Assembly (NCBI GenBank): GCA_015680685.1
Contig: MNCI01020297.1
Span: forward strand, 193,410-226,074
Source: Gnetum montanum
Taxonomy: Eukaryota > Streptophyta > Gnetopsida > Gnetales > Gnetaceae
Length of the DNA: 32,665 nt
Direction of reading: 5' to 3'
Below the pieces are notes generated by a model. That model saw nothing but the letters and a program-made list of their open reading frames with translations. It searched no databases and was not told where the DNA came from. Position 1 is the stretch's first letter, and every line of letters starts with the position of its first letter. Below are positions 1 to 10,260 of this stretch, piece after piece. Position numbers and translations under genes: made by a program.

Positions 1-459
1 GGGTGTGTACGGCTAGCCAAGGAATCAGCTGCTTATCACACATAGTCTAAATAGGTGCCTCAGTACGACCACTTCAAGCACTTGCGTTACGTGTGGTAAT
101 CCCAGTAACGATTAGCGTTTGGTAGCCACAGTTGCATAGTTCAGGGTGTGTCCGGTAAGTGGGAACGGATGCTGATGCTAGTTAATTTAGACTTAGGATA
201 TTAGTTAGAGTTAGTTAGTTTCTCAACCCTGTCCCCTCATAGCTTAGGAGATAAACTAAAAAATACCAAAAAAATCATATACCTTATACTTGCTTAACCA
301 TACACCATGACACATACAAGCAAGCCTGGGAAGACAACGAACGATTAACCCCAAGTGTTTCTTGTGGCGTTAAGGCATTTAGTCTGTGGAGTTCGACCGG
401 ATCACGCGTACACGCTCGTATTCGTATGGTTGAGTGTAGGGGTACCTCGCCACTCATCA
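1..459 (+). repeat. partial LTR of remnant A (3' half), unusually CpG-rich
   Basis: The sequence matches the downstream half of the LTRs at 4387-5294 and 16563-17475. Shared landmarks are a GGTAATCCCAGTA block near 94-108, the GGTAAGTGGGAACGGAT block, a run of GTTAG/TTAGT repeats, TGGGAAGACAACGA and the terminal ACTCATCA at 452-459. The LTR start lies outside the window. It keeps about 19 CpG dinucleotides, against about 4 in the matching part of element B. No primer-binding site follows; the next bases already belong to the end of gag. Confidence 0.85.
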
Positions 460-628
460 TACTCCATCTATGCAAGGTAAGATCCTATCACAACCACAGT
501 AGAGAAATGATATGAGGGCTATAAACTTACAACTAGCTTCTTAGTTGGGTGGTTTTGATGCTAAGCCTTGCAAAAGATCCATCTTTAGAACCAAAAATCC
601 CACGAATCCCTCATAAACACTTGTAGTT

Positions 629-1102
629 ATGAACCTTGCTCCTACCTTCTCTGCAATTCCTGTTGAGCCTTGTTCAAACCAAAACACTCCCCAGTTGTAC
701 ACTGTCATGTTGACCCATGCAATCATTGATTGGATTAAGGTTGGTCATATTTACAGGAAGAGATCTAATCCTAGAAGTACCCTTATTAATTTGCAGATTA
801 TTGGAAATGAACCATGTAAGGCTCTTTTGAACTCAAGTTCTAGAGTTAACTTGATTTCACAAGAAATGTACAAAGCTAGGAACCTTCCTACCTTGAAAAA
901 GAGAAATATTAGATTAGAACTAGTGGACCAATCTATCATTGTTCCTTTGGGATTAGTGGAGGAAATTGTGACCACCATTTGTAGGTGGTCATATCTTGCC
1001 AATTTCCTGGTAATCCATGTGGAGAATGGTAAGGGAGACTTCCCTATGATTATTATGGGGAGAGCATGGTTGAGTACCATTGATGCATGGTTGGGGATCT
1101 AA
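629..1102 (+). pseudogene. pol: retropepsin-type protease fragment of remnant A
   Basis: An open stretch of 157 codons covering the end of gag and the aspartic protease of a plant Ty3/gypsy polyprotein. The signature ALL-x-x-x-SRVNLIS is present, but the catalytic Asp-Ser/Thr-Gly triad reads Asn-Ser-Ser (codons at 830-838), so it should be catalytically dead. Downstream, PMIIMGRAWLSTIDAW matches the second conserved protease block (FPIIMGRAWLSTINA in element B). The start at 629 is only the first ATG in the open frame and not a true initiation site. The frame runs past the stop at 1100-1102 into recognisable linker sequence (DLSLEIFKENEF), which shows this is a decayed polyprotein. Confidence 0.85.
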
Positions 1103-1464
1103 GATCTCTCCTTGGAAATTTTCAAGGAGAATGAATTTAGAAAGACTGAGAAAAAGCATGTTCCATGCATCGCATATAGTAACATAGGGTGCCACTACAT
1201 GCAAAGAATGTGGATTGTAAAGAGCACATCCCTTAAATCATGAAGTTAGTATGTTGATGTTGCTAAAAGAAGGTACCTAGTGGTTGATAACTAAAAGAGA
1301 GGCTAAATCCACAATGTGCATGGAACCAGCCGAGAGCCTCATAGGCTCTTACGTGGAGAGCATGAGTCACTTAGAGCAAATCCATTACCAACTCTTTGAT
1401 GAACAAGGTGAAATCAATTTGGGAGAGTTGGAGATCCCTGAGACCTTCAAGGAGGAGCCCCTTG
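1103..1464 (+). pseudogene. pol: linker between protease and reverse transcriptase, remnant A
   Basis: Continuation of the polyprotein, matching 8290-8700 of element B. Recognisable pieces are HVPCIAYSNIGCHYMQRMW, an ELEIPETFKEEPLE segment and an acidic stretch around 1390-1440. Several stops and a frame change near 1250-1290 interrupt it. The apparent open frame 1284-1553 is chimeric: up to about 1464 it encodes this linker, and after that it reads the wrong strand of a copia integrase. Nothing C-terminal to EPLE (reverse transcriptase, RNase H, integrase) remains of this copy. Confidence 0.75.
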
Positions 1465-2490
1465 AATTCACCACCTCTAACAGACCTCACTATCTTTATT
1501 TTCTTACCGCATTATTTCTCTACTTTAACCTTAAACACCTTAAAGGCATCTAAAGCTTCATTCTTGTTATGAAGCAGGTAGAGATACATATATCATGAGT
1601 AATCATCTATAAAAGTAATGAAATATTTTTGATCATACGCATCCATATCTAGACTAAAAGTATTTGTATGTATAATCTCTAATATGTTTGAACTTCTCTT
1701 AGCACCTTTCTTTGACTTATTGGTCTTCTTTCCCTTTATGAAGTCCACACAAGTATCAAAATTTGTAAAATCTATAGTACTAAGTACTCCATCTTTTACT
1801 AATTTCTTTATTCTCTCAATAGATATATGTCCTCATGTATGATGCGATAACATAGAGGATTCTTCATTCATAACACATCTCTTAATTCTAGCACTATGAT
1901 GAACATGCATAGAAGTATAAGAAGTTTCATTTTGTAAACTAATTTTGAAAAGACCATCTATGAATGTATCATTTCCAATAAGTTCTTATCTATAACATAA
2001 ATTGAATATAGTGTTTGAAAAATTAAAGGAAAATCCTAACGATACAAGCCTTGAAACATAAATTAAATTCCTCAAAAAATTTGAAATATAAAAAATATTT
2101 TCCAAATCTAAAACAAAACCACTAAAAACTAATTTGCATGTTTTGACTTCTTCCACATGTGAGCACATGCTATTGTCTGAATAGATGCACAACTTACTTT
2201 TCATTAGCTTCCTTAGGTTTTTCACCCCCTATAAGGATTTAGTAACATGGATTGTAGAACTAGAGTCAATTCATCATGTGTTATGGCCAACATCAACCAT
2301 ATTAGATTCAAAACAAACAAGTGAGAATTGAGTACCTTTCTTCTCAAGCCATTTTTGATATTTAGGACAATCCTTCTATACATGCCCTTTCTTCTTGTAG
2401 AAAAAGCATCTAGATTCATTCTTAACATTAGCTTGTGTAGGTATTTTTCCCTTCCCCTTATTCTTGGCATGCTCCTTATTCTAATTTTGA
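1465..2490 (-). pseudogene. Ty1/copia gag-pol fragment (zinc knuckle to integrase core)
   Basis: Read on the minus strand from about 2490 down, this is the middle of a Ty1/copia polyprotein. In order: a CCHC zinc knuckle (2367-2408, CFFYKKKGHV...KDC, with the second Cys changed to Tyr); a protease active-site region (IDSSSTIHVTKS, near 2230-2270); the GAG-pre-integrase domain (LDLENIFYI...NLIYVSRLVSLGF, 1990-2200); the integrase zinc-binding region (HHT-GHISIERIKKLV...CVD-IKGK); the integrase core with FIDDYS near 1593-1623; and the block KIVRSVRGGEF at 1465-1500, where the usual RSDRGGE has Val for the catalytic Asp. Stops and frameshifts occur throughout. Neither LTR nor reverse transcriptase is present, so this is an internal piece joined to remnant A by a rearrangement. 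Confidence 0.88.
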
Positions 2491-4386
2491 AACTTTAATA
2501 TCTCTACAATCCAAATGAATTTTGAGTTAGTCTTCAGCTTATTGGAAAGCTTTTTTGGTGATCTATAAGCTTGTAAAATTTTAGATTAATTGGAATTTTT
2601 TAATAATTCAAAATTTCATACATAAGAAGTCTTATATAAATTTGTTCATCTTCCATAATAGAAATTGATAATTTTCAAAATAAATATCTACTTGATATGA
2701 AGCTTCTTGAACAATCTACTTCTCTATAAATTTTGGACCTAATTTGAGTTAATTTGATGGTTGAAATTTATTACTCAAAAGTGGCACTCAATGTGATTGT
2801 TTAACTTCTTGAATCATAATAAAGGTTGAAGACAACTGCAACTTTTGATGAAATGAATGAATTAAAATATGAAATTGAAACTTTAAGTAGAAATGAGAGT
2901 GATGAATGAATAATCAATTTTGAATGGATTAATGATTAACATAAGGGATAAATAATGATGAATTAAATTGATGAATTGTTAAAGGTTGTTGATGAATTTG
3001 ATAAATGATAATAAATGATGAATAGATAAATATTGATGAATAATGTTGAATGAAGAATTGTTAAAAGTTTGAATTGAATCTTCAATTGATGACTTTGCCA
3101 CCCTTAAAGCATGATTTGCCCAAGAATTTATAAGCATTTGGTGGGGCTAAGCTTAATTATGATGGATAAAGCTTCCCCAATGGTAAAAGAGGTTTGGAAA
3201 ATGAATACACATGTAAGATTAGGGTCAAAATAAGGTTACATTTTCCTCTTAATCATTTTTAATAAAATATTTAATTAAAATTCCTATTTGAATTATTAAA
3301 TTTTATTAAAGAGACAAATTTACAAGGCTTTAGGACAAGGTTTGATCATTTTCCTACCCTAGAGGGGAGGCTTTTTCACAATTAGTTATAAGGATGAAAA
3401 CTTAAAAATGCATCCCCAAAACTATTGGGCCTTTGCTTTTTGTTGTTTTGAAGTTTCTCCTCTGCTTTTATACTTTGAATCTAATTTTTTAGTTATATTT
3501 ATTTTTTGGGATTTAACACCCATTCCCCACCACCCATCACCCATAAGCACCCCCAAGCCCCTTGTCTTGCCCAAAAAAAATAAAAAAAAAATAAAAGAAT
3601 ACAAGGCTTTGTTTCCTAAAATATGAATTTATTTAAAGTAAATATGGCCTTCAATCACTTTAAACTTTGGAAAGTGATACTTATGCCTTGTCCTAAGCTT
3701 GAATTCGCAACATGGACGATAATTGTATGGTGAGAATGATGAGTCCAAGCGCATACTAAAACCAATAGAAAGAGTCATAAAACATCCATAGTTATTTTAG
3801 GCAAGTGTTAGTGCAAGAATGCACAATAACCTAGGTGTGGGTATTACTTTGTAGGTGATTGATGGAATGCTTAGGAGGACATGTGTGGGAGTTAGGTAAT
3901 GAAGGAAGAAGAGGGTTATTAGGGCTCAAGAAAGGGAAGGGATGGAGGAGGAAGGTATGATCATTATTGGGAGTAGACAATGGAGAGGAGTGGTGGGAAA
4001 GGGATTCTAGCATACATTCAACAATGATGGGACATGTTTTTTCACCACAAGGTTAGTACCATTGTCACCAACAATAGTTTCAATGAAGTTGTTAACATTA
4101 TCAAAGATATCAATGGGTATCATCTTAATATCTTGCTCCATCAATGTAAATGGAATAGTCTAGTTGTGGGATCATTTGTCTATCTTAATGTGGTGGAATA
4201 TCATGTATGCTATATCATTATCAAGTGATGAGTCTAGGGAATAGGGGCATGTTATTTGAAACTTGTTCATCAAGGTGGGTGCTTGCAATAATAGTGTCAT
4301 ACTATTTAGTAGTTCTATTGTTGGAGGAGACCTAGTTCATAATGCATTACTTTGTTAACCAATTAGTCTAGGTGTACTATTTTTGT
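2491..4386. other. AT-rich intergenic DNA, no gene recognised
   Basis: No coding region, LTR or RNA gene could be supported. Very AT-rich sequence includes a cluster of GATGAAT-like words (2820-3075), homopolymer-rich stretches near 3570-3600 and a purine-rich block around 3890-3990. A 64-codon open frame at 4034-4228 resembles nothing I know. The left flank of element B ends here with TTTGT (4382-4386). Confidence 0.6.
2820..3075. repeat. degenerate GATGAAT-rich low-complexity repeat
   Basis: The words GATGAAT, AATGATGAAT and TTGATGAA recur at irregular spacing (for example near 2850, 2892, 2957, 2970, 2991, 3017, 3034), separated by AT-rich bases. It looks like an eroded microsatellite and not a gene. 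Confidence 0.6.
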
Positions 4387-5294
4387 TGATGAGTTGCGTT
4401 AAGTTGGTTATGTCAATGAGGCCTAGTCGATGCATCTTATCATGCATTGATGAGGCCCCATTGATGCAGTGTCAGTTTTCTTGATTTTTGGCTATAAATA
4501 CATGCTTGTAGCTGAATTTATGGCATAAGTAAATTGTATTTGTAGTGGAGCTCTTGCATTTTTTCCATTTGAAAGTTAGAATTTTCTCTCTGAGTGCTCA
4601 GAGCAGGAGTCATTGAGTGTATGGATCTTTACTTAAGCAATGTTGTACCTGAGCATGACAGTGTGTGCAGCGATAAAGATGAGCTTTCTAATAAACCTTG
4701 CAGCACTTTGGATAGATTAGCTACTTTATTTATGCATTTACTATTTCTAATTATTTCTTAAATTTTTTCAATTAGTTATTAAATATTTCCAAATTATTAC
4801 ATTAATGAGACAATTAAGTGAGATAGATTACACACATAAGTACAACTGCTTTGAGCGTAACACATATTTGCTTGATAATCTTAGTAGGGTTATTGCTTGG
4901 TAGACCCAATAGCATAGCGCTTAGTTACCCAACAATGGATACATGGGTTTCAGGAAGTGTATGGAAAGTGGGAATGGATACTTTTGTTAGGATTAGTTAA
5001 ATGATTAGTTAATTAGTTAATTTAAATTAGTTAATCAAATCCCTTTTTATCTATAATTCAAGCATCCAACTATAAAACATAAAAATGATAAAAATCGAAT
5101 GACTCAATTGCACCTAACCATACCAAAAAATTTCATAAGTGTACTTGGGAAGACAATGATTGACCTTAAGGCTAGATTCACTTCCTATAGGGCTAGTGCA
5201 TTGGAAATGATAAAGTCCATAGAATTCGATTGGATTGCATGGGAACACTTTGTGATTTGTATGGTTGGACATAGGGGTACCTCACCACTCATCA
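4387..5294 (+). repeat. 5' LTR of element B
   Basis: 908 bases, starting TGATGAGT and ending ACTCATCA, a perfect 8-bp inverted terminal repeat. It aligns along its whole length to 16563-17475. U3 is short: GAGGCC-type motifs at about 4418-4471 are followed by a TATA box at 4493-4500. The long R/U5 part carries the GTTAG/TTAGT repeats and the conserved TGGGAAGACAA block. In the last 250 bases I count about 46 differences from the 3' LTR by eye, and fewer upstream, so the pair is old. Confidence 0.93.
4493..4500 (+). promoter_or_regulatory. TATA box of the element B 5' LTR
   Basis: TATAAATA about 106 bases into the LTR. The same octamer is at 16697-16704 in the 3' LTR and at 28352-28359 in element C. 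It marks the U3 core promoter; the start of R would be about 30 bases downstream. Confidence 0.75.
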
Positions 5295-5295
5295 T

Positions 5296-5314
5296 TGGTG
5301 CCATTACTAGGGAC
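5296..5314 (+). other. primer-binding site (tRNA-Asp type), element B
   Basis: TGGTGCCATTACTAGGGAC starts two bases after the LTR end. It resembles the complement of the 3' end of plant tRNA-Asp (TGGCGCCGTTGCCGGGGA); the differences in the first 18 bases are all C-to-T or G-to-A transitions, as deamination would give. Element C has a better-kept version at 29123-29141. The tRNA assignment comes from memory of the tRNA and was not searched. Confidence 0.8.
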
Positions 5315-5449
5315 TTTTTTTTGTGGAACATGCACTATTTAGGTCTAAGTAAATATCATTCTATCATTGTATGAACCTAAAGGTTAATATCATTCCCACT
5401 GTACATAGAATTATAAAAGCACAGTAACAATGTCATTTTGTTTTGAAAA

Positions 5450-7690
5450 ATGTATTCTTGTTCTTGCAAGCCCAAAGATACCAAACCATTAGTCCCACAA
5501 GAATGCAAGGTGGTATATACTCATCCAGATGAGTTTGTGTCAAATTTCATGTTCATCCTACATTAGGATGAACAGATGTGATGGCGTGATATGGAGGGCA
5601 ACATTGTTTTGCCCATTGATCAATTTGTGCCAGGGATGCTATCCAAAATCCTTAAAAAGTTGGGCATAGTAGATCTTCACGAAGAATACATTGTGAATGG
5701 ATACGACACTCAAAACTACTCTTCCATTGAAACACAATGTAAGTGAGGTCAATGTTAGGAGAAACTCCATGAAGCTACAAAGGGAAAACATTACACTAAC
5801 CCCTTGTTCCTACTAGATCAAGAGGACAATGAGGATCCTTCCTTGGAAGGTTCTCAACATGAAGATTCTCCACCCCTTGCTACTGATGGTGAGGATGCGA
5901 ACCTAATCCTATGATCAACTATTCATAAACTGGGTTCAAGAAAGAGTGATAGCCAAGGTAGGAACTTGGGTAAGCACCACAATAGCAAGGGATCTAAGGA
6001 TGGTGATCGTAATAAGTATAAGAGTGGTGGTAGATACCATGGTGGTGATGGTGGACCACCTTCCTCTTCATCCTCTTCATCAAATTTTGAACATTCCTCT
6101 ATATTCGACAGTTCTCATGGAAGTTGCTATCAAATCAATCGTGATGAAGATGATCAACAAAATAACAATAACCATGAAGGCGACCAAAACCAAAGGGATG
6201 GTTGAAACCATCATCTACATCATCAATGTAGCGATGATGATGAACCATTATTGGTGACTTGAATTATGCCAAAGATCGCAGAGGTAGTGAAAATCCCAAC
6301 TAGGCATATGAAGGATAGTTGGATCAAGTGACTAGATATGAACAATATTCCAATATTTGAGGTGGGATATAATTTTGATTTGCATACACATATATAAGCT
6401 TTTCAAGATGCTTGTGCCTTACAAAACATAGAGAATGAGTGGTAGAAATTCAAGCTTTTTCGAAGGACACTCATTAAGGAAGCCGAAAGTTGGCACAAGT
6501 CCTTAGAATCAGAATCTATCCACAAATGGAGTACCATGTTAGAACTATTCAATGATAAATACTAGATGTACTCTAGAGTGTCTAATTTGATAAGGCAAAT
6601 CCAAGGCTAGAAATAAGGAGTACATGAATCCTTGGATGCCACCATGGGTTGATATTATTCACTCCTACATCAATGCCCTAGCCATGATTACTCTTAGAAG
6701 GAAAAACTTCACCACATCATAGATGGGCTTAGAGTAGAAACAAGAAGAACCCTTGGGGTGTATGCCCAAGAAAGCTTGTCTAAAATGAGAGCTCATTAGA
6801 TCCAAAGGTCAATTGAGTAGGTAGTAAAAGAAGAAGGCGAGCTACAAAAAAGGGAAAGTTCTAAAGAGTATAACAAGGACACTTCCATCAAAAAATAAGA
6901 GTTTCGATTTTGTGACGAGGAGTCACCACTTGATGAAGTGGTGAACAGAAAGATCTTGCCCATCCAAAAATATATTTTTGATATTTTGGCCAAGGTTTTT
7001 AGGTTATGGGATTCTTTGGATGAAAATTTTCAAACTACTTTAAAGATTGTTGAAGAATCCAAAAGCAAAATAGTGATCATAATCATAGGAGATGAAAAGA
7101 AGTTGAATGTGCCTTCCAAAGAGGTAAGGGCAAAGTTGTTATAGTAGAGGAAGCTATGGATTTTGACTCTAATGATGAAACTAAATGTGAAATATGCCAA
7201 TATAAACATCCAAAGGGATGTTGCCCTATGATGTCACACTTACAAGAGTTTGGAGTGTACAGATTAAATCCTTACCTAGCACATAGGAAAGCTCCAAGAT
7301 GATTGCCTTACCCTCAAGGTAGTCCAAGGTAGTTCCACTAATAGCAACAAGTTTACTACCCAAGTGGAATTCCTCTACAACCTTACGAAAAATACTAATA
7401 CTGGTACCAACCATAATTATGGAGAATGCCACCACTAAGGTAGCAATACCCTTATAGGGAACCAGATCTATATGAGTACTATGTCTAGTAGCTCATATCC
7501 CCTAGAAGTTTTGCAAGTCATGCATCATTCTAGCATCACTATTACCCTCAAGAGTACCATTGAATACATTCACCATCTACTCGAGGAAAAAATCCATATT
7601 TGTATCCTTATCATCCTTCACATCCCTCTATACCTACACCTCCACCTTTAACTCAATTACCTCCTACTTCATCTATGTAGGATGAGATTC
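5450..7690 (+). pseudogene. gag: gag of element B
   Basis: Decayed nucleocapsid/capsid gene. A likely start ATG is at 5450. The N-terminal part is followed by a low-complexity Gly/Ser/Asn/Asp-rich segment (5960-6205, SSSSSSS and NNNN runs) and then the capsid-like region (6270-6830) with TRHMKDSWIK, FEVGYNFD, ESWHKSLE and HIIDGLR, which aligns to element C at 30215-30780. A Cys/His cluster at about 7175-7230 (CEICQYKHPKGCCP) suggests zinc binding. The C-terminal tail is Pro/Tyr-rich. Stops and at least two frame changes interrupt it. In a working element the product would assemble the cytoplasmic virus-like particle. Confidence 0.82.
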
Positions 7691-7699
7691 CTCCATAGC

Positions 7700-8290
7700 C
7701 ACAATAATGAAATGCTATAAGGGCTATACAGTTACAACCAATTTTTAGCCCAAGAAAATAACCTTTCTTCTAGCCGACAGTCCTCTCCAGCCCTCACAAG
7801 TTACTTCGATTGATCGTCTTGCATCTCCATCACCCTCATCATTTGCATCAAATACTTTCAAGTGTTGTTCAAACCAAGTGCTACCTAGGATTCAAACTGT
7901 AATGCTAACTCATGCTATTTCTAACTGGATCAAAGCTAGTAACCTGTCTATAAAAAGATCTGATCTAGGAAGTCCACTCATCTATCTACAGATTGGTAGA
8001 CAAGATCCATGAAAGGCTCTTCTTGATTTTGGTTCTAGAGTTAATCTCATCTCCCATGATATGTACAAGGCCTAGAACCTACCACCTCTTAAGAATAGAA
8101 ACTTCCATCTAGAATTAGCAAATCAGTCGATTATTATCCCTTTGGGATTAGTAGAGAACATTGTAACCATAGTTTGTGGGTCGTCCTATCCTACTGATTT
8201 TTTGGTAATCAAGGTGGACAACTGCAAAAGTGACTTTCCCATCATTATGGGAAGGGCTTGGTTAAGCACGATCAACGCATGAATGATTAT
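7700..8290 (+). pseudogene. pol: protease region of element B
   Basis: Aspartic protease that would cut the Gag-Pol polyprotein. ALLDFGSRVNLISHDMYK is read at about 8016-8070. The catalytic triad is Asp-Phe-Gly (8025-8033) where the family has Asp-Ser/Thr-Gly. The flap-distal block FPIIMGRAWLSTINA follows at about 8237-8280. Stops precede and follow. It aligns throughout with 600-1100 and with 31860-32200. Confidence 0.82.
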
Positions 8291-8639
8291 AAGGAACCTA
8301 TCTATCGAAATATCTATGGAAAATGAGCTAGGAAATATTGAGAAGAAGCGTATCCCATGCATCATATATAGTAATAATGGGTGCAATTACATGCAAAGGA
8401 TTTGGTCAATCAAGAGCACATACATTAAAGCATGAAATCAGTGTGTGCAAGAGATCAATATTGAAAGGTGTTTGTACATAGTAGCCACAGAACAAAAGGG
8501 CACCTAGAGGTTGATGACTAATTTAGATAGTGGCACAATATGCATGAAGCCAACTAAGAGCCTAACATGTGCATATGTTGAAGGCATTGAAAAAATTGAA
8601 CAAGTTCATTCCCAACTCTCTAATGAAGATGATAATACT

Positions 8640-9480
8640 ATTGGGAAGAGTTGGAAATCCCTGATCACTTCAAGCAAGAGCCCTTAGAGCTAAAAAATTT
8701 ACTCGTTGGTATAGAGTATGCATTTTTAAAGAATGGTAAATCAGTCATCATTAATGCCAAACTTGCTCTTAAACAAAAAGAAAAGTTGTTGAAAGTGATG
8801 AATAAATGGTCAACAATCTTTACTTGGTCATATCCAAAGCTAATAGGAATTGATCCAAGGATATGCTAGCATTGCATCTACACCAACGTAGCCATGAAGC
8901 CTAGAATGCAGCTATAAAGGCAGCTAAACCCTAAATTAAAGAAAATCATCAAGGAGGAGATAGAGTAACTCCTGAAGGCGAGGTTCATCTATTCAATTGC
9001 AGATAGTGAGTGGGTTAGCCCACTTGTAATTGTACCAAAGAAGCATCGAAAATGGTGAGTCTGCATCGACTTTAGGCTCTTAAATATGGAAACATTTAAG
9101 GATCACTTTTCTTTGCCATTTGTGGATTAAGTATTAGACACCATATCTAGGCATTATTATTATAGCTTTTTGGATAGTTATAGTGGCTATAACCAAATCC
9201 ACATAGCACCAAAATACCAGGCCAAGAAAACATTAACAAGTCCTTGGGGGACTTGTGCATACTGTAAGATGTCATTTGGCCTATGCAATGCCCTTACAAC
9301 CTTTCATCATTTGGTCCCAAGTATCTTTCAACAATAAATCGGTAGTGGTGTTGAAGTTTTCATGGATGAATTCTCCACCTATGGAGCTACCTTTGAGAAA
9401 GCCTTGGACTAACTTGAGCAAGTATTGAAGAGATGTGTAGAGACAAACCTATATCTCAATTGGCAAAAGAACCATCTCAT
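8640..9480 (+). pseudogene. pol: reverse transcriptase of element B
   Basis: RNA-dependent DNA polymerase domain of the Ty3/gypsy type. Visible blocks: VSPLVIVPKK (about 9015-9045), VCIDFRLLN (about 9058-9085), FLDSYSGYNQIHIAP (about 9165-9210), MSFGLCNALTTF (about 9268-9303) and VEVFMDEFSTYG at the active site (about 9349-9382). The second catalytic Asp of the usual FMDD box is Glu (9368-9370). Stops interrupt it at several places. The FMDDFSVYG-like active site is typical of Athila-type elements, as I know the family. The preceding linker (8650-8865) is open and reads LEIPDHFKQEPLE, the region lost in remnant A. Confidence 0.88.
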
Positions 9481-9759
9481 GGTCTAAGAAGGCATTGTGC
9501 TACGGCATCGAATTTGACAAAAAGGGATTGGGGTAGACCCAAAAAAGATAAGGATCATCCAAGGAATAACACACCAACCAGAGACTGTTAAAGATGTTCA
9601 GTCATTCCTTGGACACACTAGCTATTACCAATGATTTATTGAGAATTTCTCTAAGATTGCAAAGCTGTTGGTAGAACTTCCAAAGAAAGATGCACCTTTC
9701 ATTTAGACCAAGGAATGAAAACACACATTCCAATAATTAAAGGAGAAACTCGTAGAAAC

Positions 9760-10260
9760 ATCAATCCTATGAGCACTTGATTGGCCTAAACCATTCCATA
9801 TCATGATAGATGCATCTAGTTATTCTTGGGAGTAGTGCTCATGTAGATGGACAATAGGAAACATCCATATTATATCCACTATGCAAGTCAAAGAATTTTA
9901 GAAGCACAGTTAAATTACACCACCAGGGAGAAAGAATTAATGGCAATGCTATACACACTAGAAAATTTTAGGCACTATGTGCTAGGTTACAAAGTGCTTG
10001 TGCATACGAACCATAGTGCAATTCACTTCCTCATGAATAAGTTAATGGTAAGCTCTCATGTCATACAATGGCTTGTGATCTTGCAGGAACTCAATCTCAC
10101 TATGGCAGATCAAAAAGGAACCAAGAATGTGATTTTTGATCACCTTTCTTACTTAATATGGGATAGCAAAGAGGAGGAAAGCTCGCTCTTTGATCAGTTT
10201 CTAGACAAAATCCTCTTTACTAGAGCAATAAATGAACAAAAACTTGAAAAAGCAATATGG
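9760..10260 (+). pseudogene. pol: RNase H domain of element B
   Basis: The RNase H that would remove RNA from the RNA:DNA hybrid. FHIMIDAS near 9795-9820 carries the first catalytic Asp. YASQRILEAQLNYTTREKELMAML (about 9885-9950; shown only as a landmark block) carries the conserved Glu. The block usually reading TDHSAL is TNHSAIHFLM, with Asn in place of Asp (10009-10011). From 9847 the frame is open for 235 codons into the integrase, the longest open stretch in the window. ATG 9847 lies inside the domain and is not a real start. Confidence 0.85.

Larger units (their letters stand above)
1..1464 (+). mobile_element. Athila-like Ty3/gypsy remnant A (LTR end, gag tail, protease)
   Basis: A broken LTR retrotransposon of the same lineage as the elements at 4387 and 28253. 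It holds the downstream half of an LTR (1-459, cut by the window edge), then directly the last part of gag (460-628), the protease (629-1102) and the linker before reverse transcriptase (to 1464). Primer site and nearly all of gag are missing: base 460 onward aligns to about 7660 of the complete element B, so the deletion removed about 2.4 kb by that element's coordinates. At its right end it is fused to an antisense copia fragment at a CTTGA/GAATTC junction. Homology with element B is seen directly; the deletion is inferred. Confidence 0.85.

Noticed and set aside
751-1204. Minus-strand open frames over the protease of remnant A
   Set aside because: They are shadows of the plus-strand polyprotein, which has clear motifs and matches two other copies.
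3408-3626. A 72-codon open frame and its antisense partner
   Set aside because: Low complexity (Pro/His and Lys runs), no family resemblance, and both strands are open at once.
4034-4228. A 64-codon open frame MFFHHKVSTIV...
   Set aside because: No recognisable motif, no gene context; chance length in AT-rich DNA is plausible.
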